A stretch of 64,000 bases of DNA from Nitrospirota bacterium (GTDB lineage: Bacteria > Nitrospirota > Thermodesulfovibrionia > Thermodesulfovibrionales > Magnetobacteriaceae), in NCBI GenBank assembly GCA_015233895.1, contig JADFXG010000010.1, positions 57,792 through 121,791 of the forward strand, given 5' to 3'. This document shows positions 26,755-35,903 of the stretch, piece after piece; position 1 is the first letter of the stretch; each line of letters begins with the position of its first letter. The notes beneath the pieces were generated by a model that did not search any database, was not told where the DNA came from, and saw only the letters and a program-made list of their open reading frames with translations. Both the position numbers and the translations under genes were made by a program.

Positions 26755-27485
26755 GTTTGTAACCTCTGAGTGTTTAACGATTTTAATAATAAGATAACAG
26801 AGGAAGAGTAGTTTTTTATGGCAAGCATTATATTCCAGTTACTCTTATCCCTGTCTGAAACAATATTGCTGATTCCTCTAATCTCTATAACGGGCACATT
26901 GTACTTCGTGCAAACATGGGCAACTGCTGCCCCCTCCATATTTTCACAAATGGCAGAGTGTTTGTATGTGAGCATTAGCGCGCGCTCACTATAGCCCGTA
27001 CAGGATGAGACGGTCAGAAATCTGCCCTTTCTTACGCCATATCCTGTCAAACCGTCCGATATTATTTCATAGGCCTTCTGAGTAATAGGAGTGTCCATAT
27101 CAAATTCGTTATAAAAAAGTTTTTTGCCTTTTTTTAATAAAGGAATTCCCATCTGAAAAGTGTCCAGAAAACCGTCCTTTAATAAAACACCCTCATCGCC
27201 GTATATTTCGCAAGTTGAAACAGCTACATCCCCGATATTTAGGCCGGTGCCGGGATATGCTCCGCCTATACCGGTTGAGATAACAACGTCAGGCGCATAT
27301 GTTTTTATAGCCAGTGCTGACTCACACGCAGCATTAACTTTGCCCATTTGTGTCTCAATACAGACAACTTTGTTGCCGTTAATAAATCCAACGTGAGTAT
27401 GGCCGGAGACAGAGACTCTTTCAGAAAGCGCTTTTGTGACGTATTTGCCCTCTGCTGAGACCGCATATAAAACCACAACTACCAT
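26742..27485 (-). CDS. mqnB: futalosine hydrolase
   Basis: Releases hypoxanthine (or adenine) from futalosine in the alternative menaquinone pathway. The 247 residues fit the nucleoside phosphorylase fold: STGIGGAYPGTGL near residue 70, TVSSCTGYSER and the signature CENMEGAAVAHVC with the catalytic glutamate, followed by EIRGISNIVSDRDKS, which is characteristic of MqnB. Length is normal. Presence of mqnB implies menaquinone synthesis via futalosine and respiration on menaquinone. Confidence 0.9.
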   Translation of the reverse strand: MVVVVLYAVSAEGKYVTKALSERVSVSGHTHVGFINGNKVVCIETQMGKVNAACESALAIKTYAPDVVISTGIGGAYPGTGLNIGDVAVSTCEIYGDEGVLLKDGFLDTFQMGIPLLKKGKKLFYNEFDMDTPITQKAYEIISDGLTGYGVRKGRFLTVSSCTGYSERALMLTYKHSAICENMEGAAVAHVCTKYNVPVIEIRGISNIVSDRDKSNWNIMLAIKNYSSSVILLLKSLNTQRLQTCLK

Positions 27486-27610
27486 AATTGCCGGTTATTC
27501 TAACAGGTAAGTTTGAAATACGTCCACTGTCGCCTAAAAAAGGATAGCCTTGACTTTAGTTGAACTTCAATTGTTACAATAAGGTATAAAGAAGGTATAC
27601 AGCTGGTGTT

Positions 27611-27910
27611 ATGATGAGTGAAGAGAGTGATAAAATAATTTTTTTATTGAGTCAGTACAAGAAACAATTTGCTGGCCAATATGGAATTATATCTCTTGGA
27701 GTTTTTGGTTCAGTTGCCCGCCGGGAGATGCGTGGAGACAGTGACGTTGATATTGTAATAAAAATAACCCATCCTAATATAGTGACTTTATCCCGTATCC
27801 GTCTGGAAATAGAGGAGCTTGTCAGTAAACATGTTGATATAGTGCACTATAGAGAGAAAATGAACACATTGCTGAAAGAAAGAATAGACAAAGATACAAT
27901 CTATGTATGA
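27611..27910 (+). CDS. mntA: MntA-type nucleotidyltransferase antitoxin
   Basis: 99 residues with the minimal nucleotidyltransferase motif GSVARREMRGDSDVD (GS-x10-DxD) near residue 37. Proteins of this type AMPylate the HepT toxin on its tyrosine and so neutralise it. It overlaps the hepT gene by eight bases, the usual order. TTGACT and TACAAT 19 bases apart near 27550-27580 may form the promoter. Confidence 0.88.
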   Translation: MMSEESDKIIFLLSQYKKQFAGQYGIISLGVFGSVARREMRGDSDVDIVIKITHPNIVTLSRIRLEIEELVSKHVDIVHYREKMNTLLKERIDKDTIYV

Positions 27911-28274
27911 CAGACCCCTTGTCATTGCTATTTTAAAATCAGTATTTTCAGCAGCCGAAAGGATTATTAAAAAAATGGCAGTGATTGATTCTCCTATGGG
28001 TTTTAGTGATAACGATGAAAAACGTGACTGCCTTGACGTTATATGTATGCAGTTAGCAGCTATTGGAGAGGGACTTAAGAAGATTGATAAACTTACAGAC
28101 GGTGGATTATTAATTAACTACACACAGGTTGACTGGAAAGGGCTTAAGGGAATTCGGGATGTTATTGCACACCAATATTTTGACATTAGCGATGAAGCTG
28201 TTTTTGCTGCCTGCCGTAACGATATTCCGCTTCTCATAAAAACTATCAAACAGATTCTTGATGATTTGATTTAA
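27903..28274 (+). CDS. hepT: HepT-family RNase toxin
   Basis: 123 residues, all helical, with the catalytic HEPN motif R-x4-H-x-Y in GIRDVIAHQYFDI near residue 87. The tyrosine is the AMPylation target of the MntA partner, whose gene overlaps this one. Both are full length with intact motifs, so the toxin-antitoxin pair looks functional. Confidence 0.88.
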   Translation: MYDRPLVIAILKSVFSAAERIIKKMAVIDSPMGFSDNDEKRDCLDVICMQLAAIGEGLKKIDKLTDGGLLINYTQVDWKGLKGIRDVIAHQYFDISDEAVFAACRNDIPLLIKTIKQILDDLI

Positions 28275-28327
28275 AAATTAATGTCTTCTATCTCTAAACG
28301 CAATCTGCTATGATACAATAACACTGT

Positions 28328-29686
28328 ATGGCTCAAGGCTCTTTTAGGATTGTTCCCATTAAGGCTGTAGTGTTAGCCGTTGGCGATGTGATTTTAATTT
28401 CGCTGTCTTTGTACCTTGCCGTGTATTTACGGATGGATCATTTTTTAAGTCCTGCTTATTTTATGAAAGCTCTTGCCATAAGTACTATGGTTCATTTGTT
28501 TTGCTTTTATATTCTTAACCTGTATTCAACGCATGAGTTATCAATCGGGCAGAGATACACGATGCGCGTGGCATCTGCCGTGTTACTGGCCTCTGCCCTT
28601 AATGCCGTCTTATTCTATATTATTCCCTTTTGGCACAGAGGCATATTTATACTTAATGCGGCTTTTGTGTTTACTTTCATATCCGCATGGAGAGCACTGT
28701 TCAGAGCCATTATTGAGAAAACAAAAAGCAAAATCCGGCTGGTCATCATAGGTGCCGGCAAAAAAGGAGAAATCCTTGCTGAAAAACTCAAAGAAAACCT
28801 TAATTTTGAGTTTCTTGGATTTCTTGACGATAATTACTCAGAAAAGACGCCCAATGTGATAGGCACAACCGCACTTTTAAAATCCCTCGTTTATGAGGAC
28901 AAACTGGATAGAATTGTCATAGCCTCCGATCTGACCCATACGGCTGAAACGTTTGCTGTTATTGTGGAGGCAAAATTTAAAGGCATTGAAATCTACGACA
29001 TGCCGGATATGTTTGAAGAGCTTACCACAATGATGCCTGTCTTCAGCCTTGACGATATATGGCTTAGCTATGCCTCATTTTACGGCATTAATAATAACAT
29101 CTATAATGCAAAGTTAAAACACATTGTAGATAAAATTATCTCTGTTGCCATTCTTATAGTTACTGCGCCGGTTGCTGCACTGACTGCCGTGTTAATTAAA
29201 CTTGATTCAAGAGGCCCTGTGTTTTTTACTCAGGAGCGGGTGGGATTTAACGGCCAAACGTTTAAAATTATAAAGTTTCGTTCTATGAAAGCTGATGCCG
29301 AAACAAACGGCGCCGTGTGGGCAAGCAGCAACGACCCCAGAGTGACTAAAGTTGGAAAATTCATACGGAAATTCCGGATAGATGAGCTCCCGCAGCTTAT
29401 AAATGTTCTAAGGGGAGAGATGAGTTTTATCGGGCCTCGTCCGGAAAGGCCGGATTTTGTACAGGGTTTTAACTCAAGCATTCCGTACTACTCCCTAAGG
29501 CACAGCGTACGCCCCGGGATTACCGGCTGGGCTCAGATAAAGTACCGATATGGGGCATCATACGATGATACTGTAATAAAGCTACAGTATGATCTTTTTT
29601 ATATTAAGAGGCTTTCTTTTCTGTTGGATTTGCTTATTATGTTTGAAACTGTTAAGACGGTGCTGTTTGGCAAAGGGGCACGCTAA
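28328..29686 (+). CDS. polyprenyl-phosphate sugar-1-phosphate transferase (exopolysaccharide initiating)
   Basis: 452 residues. Residues 1-130 hold four or five membrane helices; a central Rossmann-like part (VIIGAGKKGEILAE) follows; another membrane helix precedes a C-terminal bacterial sugar transferase domain with QERVGFNGQTFKIIKFRSM and SFIGPRPERPDF. It transfers a sugar phosphate to undecaprenyl phosphate at the inner membrane to start exopolysaccharide or O-antigen repeat units. Asparagine synthase-like and glycosyltransferase genes follow directly (four-base gap, then overlap). Confidence 0.92.
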   Translation: MAQGSFRIVPIKAVVLAVGDVILISLSLYLAVYLRMDHFLSPAYFMKALAISTMVHLFCFYILNLYSTHELSIGQRYTMRVASAVLLASALNAVLFYIIPFWHRGIFILNAAFVFTFISAWRALFRAIIEKTKSKIRLVIIGAGKKGEILAEKLKENLNFEFLGFLDDNYSEKTPNVIGTTALLKSLVYEDKLDRIVIASDLTHTAETFAVIVEAKFKGIEIYDMPDMFEELTTMMPVFSLDDIWLSYASFYGINNNIYNAKLKHIVDKIISVAILIVTAPVAALTAVLIKLDSRGPVFFTQERVGFNGQTFKIIKFRSMKADAETNGAVWASSNDPRVTKVGKFIRKFRIDELPQLINVLRGEMSFIGPRPERPDFVQGFNSSIPYYSLRHSVRPGITGWAQIKYRYGASYDDTVIKLQYDLFYIKRLSFLLDLLIMFETVKTVLFGKGAR

Positions 29687-29689
29687 AAT

Positions 29690-31564
29690 ATGTGTGGGAT
29701 AGTTGGGATGGTAAGTTTCAGAGGTGGCAGGATAAATGCTGAGAGACTAACAAAAGCACGCGACCTGCTCTCTGAGCGCGGCCCCGACGATGCCGGAATT
29801 TGGACAGAGGGAGATACCGGTCTTGCACACAGACGGCTTTCCGTTATTGATGTCACCACTGAGGGGCATCAGCCTATGTTGTCACTTTGTGGGCGCTTTG
29901 TGATTGTATATAATGGGGAAATTTATAATTTTCAGGAAATCAGGGCGGCTCTTGAGGCTGGTACTGCTGTCAGCTGGACAGGTGGCAGCGATACCGAGGT
30001 GTTGCTTGAAGCGTACAAAAGATGGGGGGCGGAGTGCCTAAACCATCTACGCGGAATGTTTTCTTTTGCCGTGTGGGACAGAAAGGAAAAATCCCTTTTT
30101 GCCGCTCGTGACAGAATGGGAGAAAAACCATTTTACTATCACTACGACAGCGGCGTGTTTGCCTTTGCCTCCCGTTCAAGGGCACTCTATGAACTTCTCC
30201 CGGGACTTTCCCGTGATATAAATATGCAGGGGCTTAGATACTACATTGAAATCGGCTATTTTCCAGCTCCTCTTACCATTTATAACGAAATTAGAAAACT
30301 CCAGCAAGCCCATTACCTTATTGTGAACAATGATGGCATCACAATTAAACGCTATTATGATTTACGGCAAACAGTGCCGGATAAAAAGTTAGAGAGGGCA
30401 AAAGAGGGCGACCTGCTTGACGAGCTTGATGAGACACTTCTGAAAGCGGTAAAGCTGCAAATGATAAGCGATGTCCCGCTTGGAGCGTTTCTCTCTGGCG
30501 GTATAGACAGCTCGCTTGTTGTAGCTCTGATGAGAAAACTCTCAACCTCTGGCGTTAAAACATTTACCATAGGATTTAAAGAAGCACAGTATGATGAAAG
30601 CGCTCATGCTCTCAGAGTGTCAAGACACCTTGAGACAGACCACCATCAACAAATAATGAGCGTAGATAACCTGCTTACCCTGATTCCTCGCTTTACGGAG
30701 GTCTTTGACAAGCCATTTTTTGACTACTCGGCACTCCCTTCGATGGCTGTCTCTGAGCTAGCAAGAGGGTTTGTAACAGTAGCGTTAACCGGAGATGGCG
30801 GCGACGAGTTGTTTGGCGGTTATCACTACTATGTGCTGTTGAAGCGGCTCGAGGCTTTGTTTAAAATACCGCCGGCTGTCAGAAATATAGCCTCAACTGC
30901 ACTATCACTAGTACCGGCTCATAAGCTAAAACTGCTTTCACAGATGCTTACGAAACCTGACACTATCAGTGCGTTTGCTTTTACACGAAGTATCATTAAG
31001 GATTTTTCAGCTATTATGCTTAGTGATTTAACCAGCAGTACAGAAGGCATTGCGGGGTGTTTTTTAACTGCCGCACGGGAATTTCCCAAAACTCTTTCGG
31101 CAACTGAAATGGCGATGCGCCTTGATACGTTGTTTACACTGCCGGATGATTATCTGCAAAAGGTCGATGTCTCCTCGATGGCGTATTCACTGGAAGCGCG
31201 TGCTCCGCTTCTAGATCCCGGAGTCGTATCGTTTGCTATGAGGCTGCCTGAAACATGGAAAGTTCGCGGACTAACAAATAAATACCTGCTGAGGAAACTT
31301 GCTTACAGGTACATTCCCCGTGAAATTCTTGACAGGCCAAAGCAGGGTTTTTCAGCTCCAGTTGCTATATGGCTTAGGGGTGGTCTTAAGGAGTGGGCAC
31401 TTGATAGGTTTAATGACAAGGAATCACTAAGAGCGCTTTATCTTAATCACACGGAAATTCTAAAACTTTACAATTCACACTTAAGCGGAAGCAGAAACGC
31501 TGCTTCAATTTTGTGGGCGGTAGCGGTGCTGGTGGATTTCTACAGGAGAGACCACTTACTATGA
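29690..31564 (+). CDS. asnB: asparagine synthase, glutamine-hydrolysing
   Basis: 624 residues. Cys2 in MCGIVGMVSF starts an Ntn glutaminase domain (to about 210), with RLSVIDVTTEGHQPM. The synthase domain has the pyrophosphate loop FLSGGIDSSLV near residue 265, LTGDGGDELFGGY and RAPLLDP. It may make asparagine or, as in many polysaccharide clusters, amidate a sugar acid. It is four bases after the sugar transferase and overlaps the glycosyltransferase gene by four. Confidence 0.93.
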   Translation: MCGIVGMVSFRGGRINAERLTKARDLLSERGPDDAGIWTEGDTGLAHRRLSVIDVTTEGHQPMLSLCGRFVIVYNGEIYNFQEIRAALEAGTAVSWTGGSDTEVLLEAYKRWGAECLNHLRGMFSFAVWDRKEKSLFAARDRMGEKPFYYHYDSGVFAFASRSRALYELLPGLSRDINMQGLRYYIEIGYFPAPLTIYNEIRKLQQAHYLIVNNDGITIKRYYDLRQTVPDKKLERAKEGDLLDELDETLLKAVKLQMISDVPLGAFLSGGIDSSLVVALMRKLSTSGVKTFTIGFKEAQYDESAHALRVSRHLETDHHQQIMSVDNLLTLIPRFTEVFDKPFFDYSALPSMAVSELARGFVTVALTGDGGDELFGGYHYYVLLKRLEALFKIPPAVRNIASTALSLVPAHKLKLLSQMLTKPDTISAFAFTRSIIKDFSAIMLSDLTSSTEGIAGCFLTAAREFPKTLSATEMAMRLDTLFTLPDDYLQKVDVSSMAYSLEARAPLLDPGVVSFAMRLPETWKVRGLTNKYLLRKLAYRYIPREILDRPKQGFSAPVAIWLRGGLKEWALDRFNDKESLRALYLNHTEILKLYNSHLSGSRNAASILWAVAVLVDFYRRDHLL

Positions 31565-32685
31565 GACTTGGCGTGGATTGCTCTAATTTACGGGCGGGCG
31601 GAGGTATTACACACTTGATTGAGCTTTTTAAGGCGGCTGATTTTAAAGCTTACGGCTTTAGCAACGTGACTCTTTGGGGAGGCAGGGATACACTTAGCAA
31701 AATAACTCCCAAAGAGGACTTAACTCTTTGCCATGAGCCAATGCTTGATAAACCGCTCCCATATAGGCTTTACTGGCAAAACTGGGTGCTTCCTGAACTT
31801 GCCGCTCGGTTTGCCGATATTTTGTTTGTGCCCGGCGGAAATTTTAATGGAGACTTTAAACCCTTTGTCACTATGGCAAGAAACCTGCTGCCGTTTGAAA
31901 CAAGGGAATTACTAAGATATGGTCCGTCCTTTATGGCTCTAAGGCTCTTGGCTCTCCGTAAGACCCAGATAAACACATTCAGGAAAGCTGCCGGAGTGAT
32001 TTTTTTGACTGAATACACCCAAAAAAAGGTTTTTGAGCTTTCAGGGAAACTCCCTTGTAACACCATTGTTATTCCTCACGGTGTTTCTCCGGTTTTTAGA
32101 AACATGCCGGATAAAAATAAAGTGCTGAGCACGCCGAGTCCGTTTAAGTGGCTATACGTGTCTATAGTGGACGTGTATAAGCATCAGGGTAGCGTTATCA
32201 GGGCAATTTCAGAGTTGCGGGAAAAAGGGTATCCGGTAACTCTCTCACTTGTAGGCTCTTACTATAAACCGTCTTTGAATGATCTTATGAGAGAGATACG
32301 GAAAAGGGATCCTAACAACGAGTTTATTACGTATAAAGAATTCATCCCTTACGAAAAACTTTCTCAAACCTACAGAGAGGCTGATGGATTTGTCTTTGCA
32401 TCCAGCTGTGAGACGATTTCCAATATTTTGCTTGAAGCCATGTCAGCCGGGCTCCCTATAGCGTGCTCTGATATGAGTTCAATGAAAGAGACCCTTAAAG
32501 ACGGCGGAGTGTATTTTAACCCTGAAGAGGTGGAGAGCATTACCTCAGCGCTCAGAACTCTGATGGATACCCCTGAGTTACGGTACAAAAGCGCATTACG
32601 AGGCTTTGAGCTATCAGAAAGCTACACGTGGCAGCGCACTGCCAACGAGACATTTGCCTTTATTGCCGGGCTATGTAATGATTAA
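31561..32685 (+). CDS. GT4-family glycosyltransferase
   Basis: 374 residues from an ATG that overlaps the asnB stop (ATGA); the N-terminus MRLGVDCSNLRAGGGITHL is a normal GT4 start, so a longer frame inside asnB is not used. The C-terminal GT-B half has LYVSIVDVYKHQG and the nucleotide-sugar E-x7-E motif in CETISNILLEAMSAG. Cytoplasmic, probably adds a sugar to the lipid-linked glycan begun by the upstream transferase. Donor and acceptor unknown. Confidence 0.9.
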   Translation: MRLGVDCSNLRAGGGITHLIELFKAADFKAYGFSNVTLWGGRDTLSKITPKEDLTLCHEPMLDKPLPYRLYWQNWVLPELAARFADILFVPGGNFNGDFKPFVTMARNLLPFETRELLRYGPSFMALRLLALRKTQINTFRKAAGVIFLTEYTQKKVFELSGKLPCNTIVIPHGVSPVFRNMPDKNKVLSTPSPFKWLYVSIVDVYKHQGSVIRAISELREKGYPVTLSLVGSYYKPSLNDLMREIRKRDPNNEFITYKEFIPYEKLSQTYREADGFVFASSCETISNILLEAMSAGLPIACSDMSSMKETLKDGGVYFNPEEVESITSALRTLMDTPELRYKSALRGFELSESYTWQRTANETFAFIAGLCND

Positions 32686-32761
32686 TTATGTTTCAGATAG
32701 TGTTACAATACTAAAGTGAAGCTATCTGGCTTGATACTTTAAGGTGCGAGGGAGGTCTCTG

Positions 32762-33151
32762 ATGAAAGAAACACAGAATATAACCGCTAAAAAAGCAAAT
32801 AACACCGCAAAACAAAAAGATGAGCTGGAGTTAACCAGGCTTACAAAACAATATGTGGAGGGAACTAACCTTTGCAAGGTCACTTTTATGCTACCAAAAG
32901 AGGCTACTGAAAACGCTCACAAGGTAACTTTAACCGGAGACTTTAACGACTGGGATACAGAGGCCACACCGCTTAAAAAGGATAAAAACGGCATTTTTTC
33001 GGTCACTGTTGAATTAGAAGCTGAAACGGAACATCAGTACAAGTTTTTGATAGACGATGAGCATTGGGAAAACGACTGGAATGCCGACAGATACGAAAAA
33101 AGCTGTCTGGGTAATTTTGAAAACTCGGTAGTGGAGTTATATAGAGATTAA
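32762..33151 (+). CDS. glycogen-binding (CBM48/isoamylase N-terminal-like) domain protein
   Basis: 129 residues from ATG with GGGAGG six bases upstream. A charged N-terminal 45 residues precede one early-set domain of the AMPK/isoamylase type: KVTLTGDFNDWDTEATPLKK, then HQYKFLIDDEHWENDW. The two tryptophans and lysines match the glycan-binding face of CBM48. There is no catalytic domain, so it may bind glycogen or link an enzyme to it. Confidence 0.82.
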   Translation: MKETQNITAKKANNTAKQKDELELTRLTKQYVEGTNLCKVTFMLPKEATENAHKVTLTGDFNDWDTEATPLKKDKNGIFSVTVELEAETEHQYKFLIDDEHWENDWNADRYEKSCLGNFENSVVELYRD

Positions 33152-33168
33152 GGGTATGGTTATAATAT

Positions 33169-33290
33169 ACCAAGTTGCAGTCAGAAGTATAACAAGGCGG
33201 CAAGGAGAAAGCGACGGAGGCGTACTTTTTAGTACGTTGAGGAGCTTTTGACGTATGCCAACGAAGTTAGGCGATTGAATGCAGCTTGGT
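33169..33290. repeat. dispersed repeat, copy 1
   Basis: A 122-base sequence with near-perfect inverted ends (ACCAAGTTGC at the left, GCAGCTTGGT at the right, nine of ten paired) and a central CGTACTTTTTAGTACG palindrome. A second copy in the same orientation is at 57456-57574 and is about 90 percent alike by eye. The size, paired ends and intergenic position suggest a MITE or REP-like family. It overlaps the start of nadD by 12 bases. Confidence 0.85.
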
Positions 33291-33971
33291 GTGGAAAAGA
33301 TAAAAAGTGTTGGGCTTTTTGGCGGCACCTTCAACCCTGTCCACTATGGGCATCTCAGGGCAGCAGAGGAGGCCTTGAGCGCATTTTCGTTAGACAAGGT
33401 GGTTTTTATCCCCTCATATAATCCGCCTCTGAAAAAGCACGGACTTGTCCCGTCAGATGACAGACTTGAAATGGTCAGACTTGCCACAGACAGTAACGAG
33501 CGCTTTGAGGTCTCAGACATTGAGTGCAAACGAGAGGGACTTTCCTACACAATTTGGACGCTGCAGGAGTTGGTTCAAAATTACGGAGACCGCTCTGTAC
33601 TTTACTTTATACTTGGCATGGATTCATTTTTGGATATGCCTAACTGGTATCAGGCTGAGGCTGTTATCTCAACGGTTAACTTTATAATTCTTACAAGGCC
33701 GCCTTTAAATGAAAGTGAAATTTTAAAATCTCCCTATATTGATGCTGAAGCACTGAACTTTTCGGCATCAGAGGGTGTAACTAAGGTTAAACTAAAACAC
33801 ACAGGGGAGGCGTTTCTTTTAAATATAACCGCTCTTGATATTTCATCAACCATGATAAGACAATTAATCAGCCGGGAGGAAAGTGTAAAATACCTCTTGC
33901 CTGAAAACGTGCAATCGTATATAATTGATAAGGGGCTGTACAGGGGGCAAAGCGCAGAGCGAAAGAATTAA
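33279..33971 (+). CDS. nadD: nicotinate-nucleotide adenylyltransferase
   Basis: Transfers AMP to nicotinate mononucleotide in NAD synthesis. GLFGGTFNPVHYGHL near residue 12 is the nucleotidyltransferase motif and ISSTMIRQLI the second ATP-binding motif. Length 230 with the ATG at 33279, which lies in the end of a dispersed repeat. A GTG at 33291, four codons on, gives VEKIKSVGLFGG, closer to usual NadD N-termini, and could be the ancestral start. No strong ribosome binding site precedes either. It is followed by rsfS, the common order. Confidence 0.93.
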   Translation: MQLGVEKIKSVGLFGGTFNPVHYGHLRAAEEALSAFSLDKVVFIPSYNPPLKKHGLVPSDDRLEMVRLATDSNERFEVSDIECKREGLSYTIWTLQELVQNYGDRSVLYFILGMDSFLDMPNWYQAEAVISTVNFIILTRPPLNESEILKSPYIDAEALNFSASEGVTKVKLKHTGEAFLLNITALDISSTMIRQLISREESVKYLLPENVQSYIIDKGLYRGQSAERKN

Positions 33972-34001
33972 TGCAAAAAGCAAACATAAAAGGCGGGTAA
34001 T

Positions 34002-34379
34002 TTGGAAAAAACTGAAAAATACTTAAAAACAGTAGTGGAGGCTCTTTCAGAAAAAAAGGGCGATGACACCGTGGTGTTGGATTTAAGAGGATTAACCCAG
34101 ATAGCAGATTATTTTGTAATATGTACGGGCAGCTCAGTGCCGCACATAAGGGCACTTTCAGATGGTGTGGAAAGTAAGCTAAAGGAAAGTAAAATCAAAC
34201 CGTTGCATATAGAGGGGCAAAGGAACAACAGTTGGATTATTTTGGACTATGGCGACATACTGGTACACATATTTAATCCGGAGACAAGAGAGTACTACGA
34301 GTTAGAGAGATTTTGGCTTGATGCCCGCAGAATAACTTTTGATAATGCTCAGGGCACAGTATCGGCGGCTTTGAACTGA
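34002..34379 (+). CDS. rsfS: ribosome silencing factor
   Basis: Binds L14 on the large subunit and blocks subunit joining under starvation. 125 residues with VLDLRGLTQIADYFVICTGSS near residue 25, HIEGQRNNSWIILDYGDILVHIF and DARRI, all typical. Start is TTG with AGGCGGG upstream. It overlaps the lapAB gene by one base. Confidence 0.95.
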   Translation: MEKTEKYLKTVVEALSEKKGDDTVVLDLRGLTQIADYFVICTGSSVPHIRALSDGVESKLKESKIKPLHIEGQRNNSWIILDYGDILVHIFNPETREYYELERFWLDARRITFDNAQGTVSAALN

Positions 34380-35692
34380 TGACAAGATTTACATCGTTAT
34401 TGTTTCTTGTTGTGCTCTGTGGCGTGTTTTATCTTGCCATCTACAACAGTGATTCAGTAAGGATGCATCTTACAAAGGAACTTGCCTATGACCTTCCTTT
34501 AATAGCTCTTATGGCTGTCTCAACGGTAATCGGAGCTGCTTTAATGTTTGTGATTTTTTTTATACGTGATACCAGAAACTATATTCAGTCGAGGTTAGCG
34601 CAAAAGAAACGTAAAAAAGAGGAGATGTCGCAGGTTTTGTACTCAAAGGCAGTCAACTATGCCGCTGCTAATCTTGTGGATGAGGCAGTGGTGGAGCTAC
34701 AAAATGTGCTAAAAGAAAACCCGGAGCACATTCCCTCAATTATAAAGTTAGCCGATATGTACAGTAAAAAAAATGAAACCATGAAGGCAATGGAGCTTTA
34801 CCACAAGGCACTCACCATGGACTCAGGCAACATTGAGGTACTCTTTAAGTCTCTGGATGTGCGAATAGCACAGGGAGCGTTACATGAAGCGGAGGAGACA
34901 GCCGATAAAATTCTTGCGTTAGAGCCGCATAACGCACTTGCTTTGTATAAGAAGCGCGAGATATTTGAACAGCAATCCCGATGGGATGAACTGATGTACC
35001 TGCAAAAGACGATAATTAAGAATCTGCCGGACAGTGATTCCAATAAAGAGGCACAACAGAGAATTCTCCACGGTTACGAATACGAGTATGGCAGACAGTC
35101 TCTGGAAAATTCCGAAATTGAGAAGGCAAGGAAAGTGTTTAAAGAAGTGATTAAGTATGATAAGTCATTTATTCCTGCGCATCTGGGGCTTGCCGAGGTG
35201 TTTTTGCTTGAGGGCAATACCGAGGCCGGTATAAATTATCTTGAGAAGGTTCATAAGGAGACAAACTCCTTGATAATACTTGCACGGCTTGAGGATCTGC
35301 TCATAAATGAGAGTGAACCATCCCGGCTCATCAGAATTTATAAAAATGCGCTATCTGACACCCCAGAGGCCGATGCTATAAAACTCTTCCTTGGTAAACT
35401 CTACTATCGGCTTGAAATGCTTGACGAGGCGCTGGATATTTTCAACTCCTTTGACAGCACATCCACCTACTCAGAGGTGCATAAGATAAAGGGCAGCCTC
35501 TACTTAAGAAGAAACGAATGTGAAAAGGCAGCCGCAGAGTTTTTAAAAGTCATAGGGCTTAAGAGAGCGCTGAGAATCCCCTACCACTGTTTAAACTGCA
35601 ACCACGAGGCCACAGACTGGGAGGGGCGCTGCCCATCCTGTAAAACATGGAACACTTACGACTTCAATTTCGATAAACATCAGAAACCATGA
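34379..35692 (+). CDS. LapA-LapB fusion, LPS assembly TPR protein
   Basis: 437 residues. Residues 1-65 resemble LapA (DUF1049): two membrane helices around NSDSVRMHLTKEL. A basic stretch leads to TPR repeats from about 85 to 385, and the end has the LapB rubredoxin-like metal site CLNC...CPSC near residues 408-422. In E. coli these are two genes; here they are one chain. LapB controls LpxC turnover and LPS balance at the inner membrane. The gene starts on the last base of rsfS. Confidence 0.85.
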   Translation: MTRFTSLLFLVVLCGVFYLAIYNSDSVRMHLTKELAYDLPLIALMAVSTVIGAALMFVIFFIRDTRNYIQSRLAQKKRKKEEMSQVLYSKAVNYAAANLVDEAVVELQNVLKENPEHIPSIIKLADMYSKKNETMKAMELYHKALTMDSGNIEVLFKSLDVRIAQGALHEAEETADKILALEPHNALALYKKREIFEQQSRWDELMYLQKTIIKNLPDSDSNKEAQQRILHGYEYEYGRQSLENSEIEKARKVFKEVIKYDKSFIPAHLGLAEVFLLEGNTEAGINYLEKVHKETNSLIILARLEDLLINESEPSRLIRIYKNALSDTPEADAIKLFLGKLYYRLEMLDEALDIFNSFDSTSTYSEVHKIKGSLYLRRNECEKAAAEFLKVIGLKRALRIPYHCLNCNHEATDWEGRCPSCKTWNTYDFNFDKHQKP

Positions 35693-35866
35693 CCAGTTAG
35701 CAAGAAGTTTAGGCAATTTAGCAGAGAACCAATTTATATTATTTCCCTTGCCATAAATTATGGCCTTAAAGAAAATCAGATTAATGAAATCAAAAAAACA
35801 GTAGAGGATAATGTCTATGAAATCAGAAACAAGTGGCGTGATACCGAGTTGCTGCCAAAAAGGTAA
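35693..35866 (+). pseudogene. startless remnant of a DUF4160-like gene
   Basis: Directly after the lapAB stop the same frame continues for 57 codons without a start codon, ending in TAA. The peptide (SLAINYGLKENQINEIKK followed by a helical segment ending KWRDTE) resembles the C-terminal part of DUF4160 proteins, which usually sit just before DUF2442 genes. A DUF2442 gene is present about 290 bases downstream. The N-terminal half is gone, so this looks like a decayed pair member. The similarity is judged by eye. Confidence 0.5.
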
Positions 35867-35903
35867 TGTAATGGTGGAGATAAAGGACTGGATCCCGCAA
35901 CAA

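Noticed and set aside
31513..31560. Longer glycosyltransferase start inside asnB
   Set aside because: The ATGA overlap at 31561 is typical coupling, and the extension is not GT4-like.
32686..32761. CAGATAG/CTATCTG inverted pair before the glycogen-binding gene
   Set aside because: The arms are seven bases and 17 bases apart, without a U-run or known operator pattern, so chance is likely.
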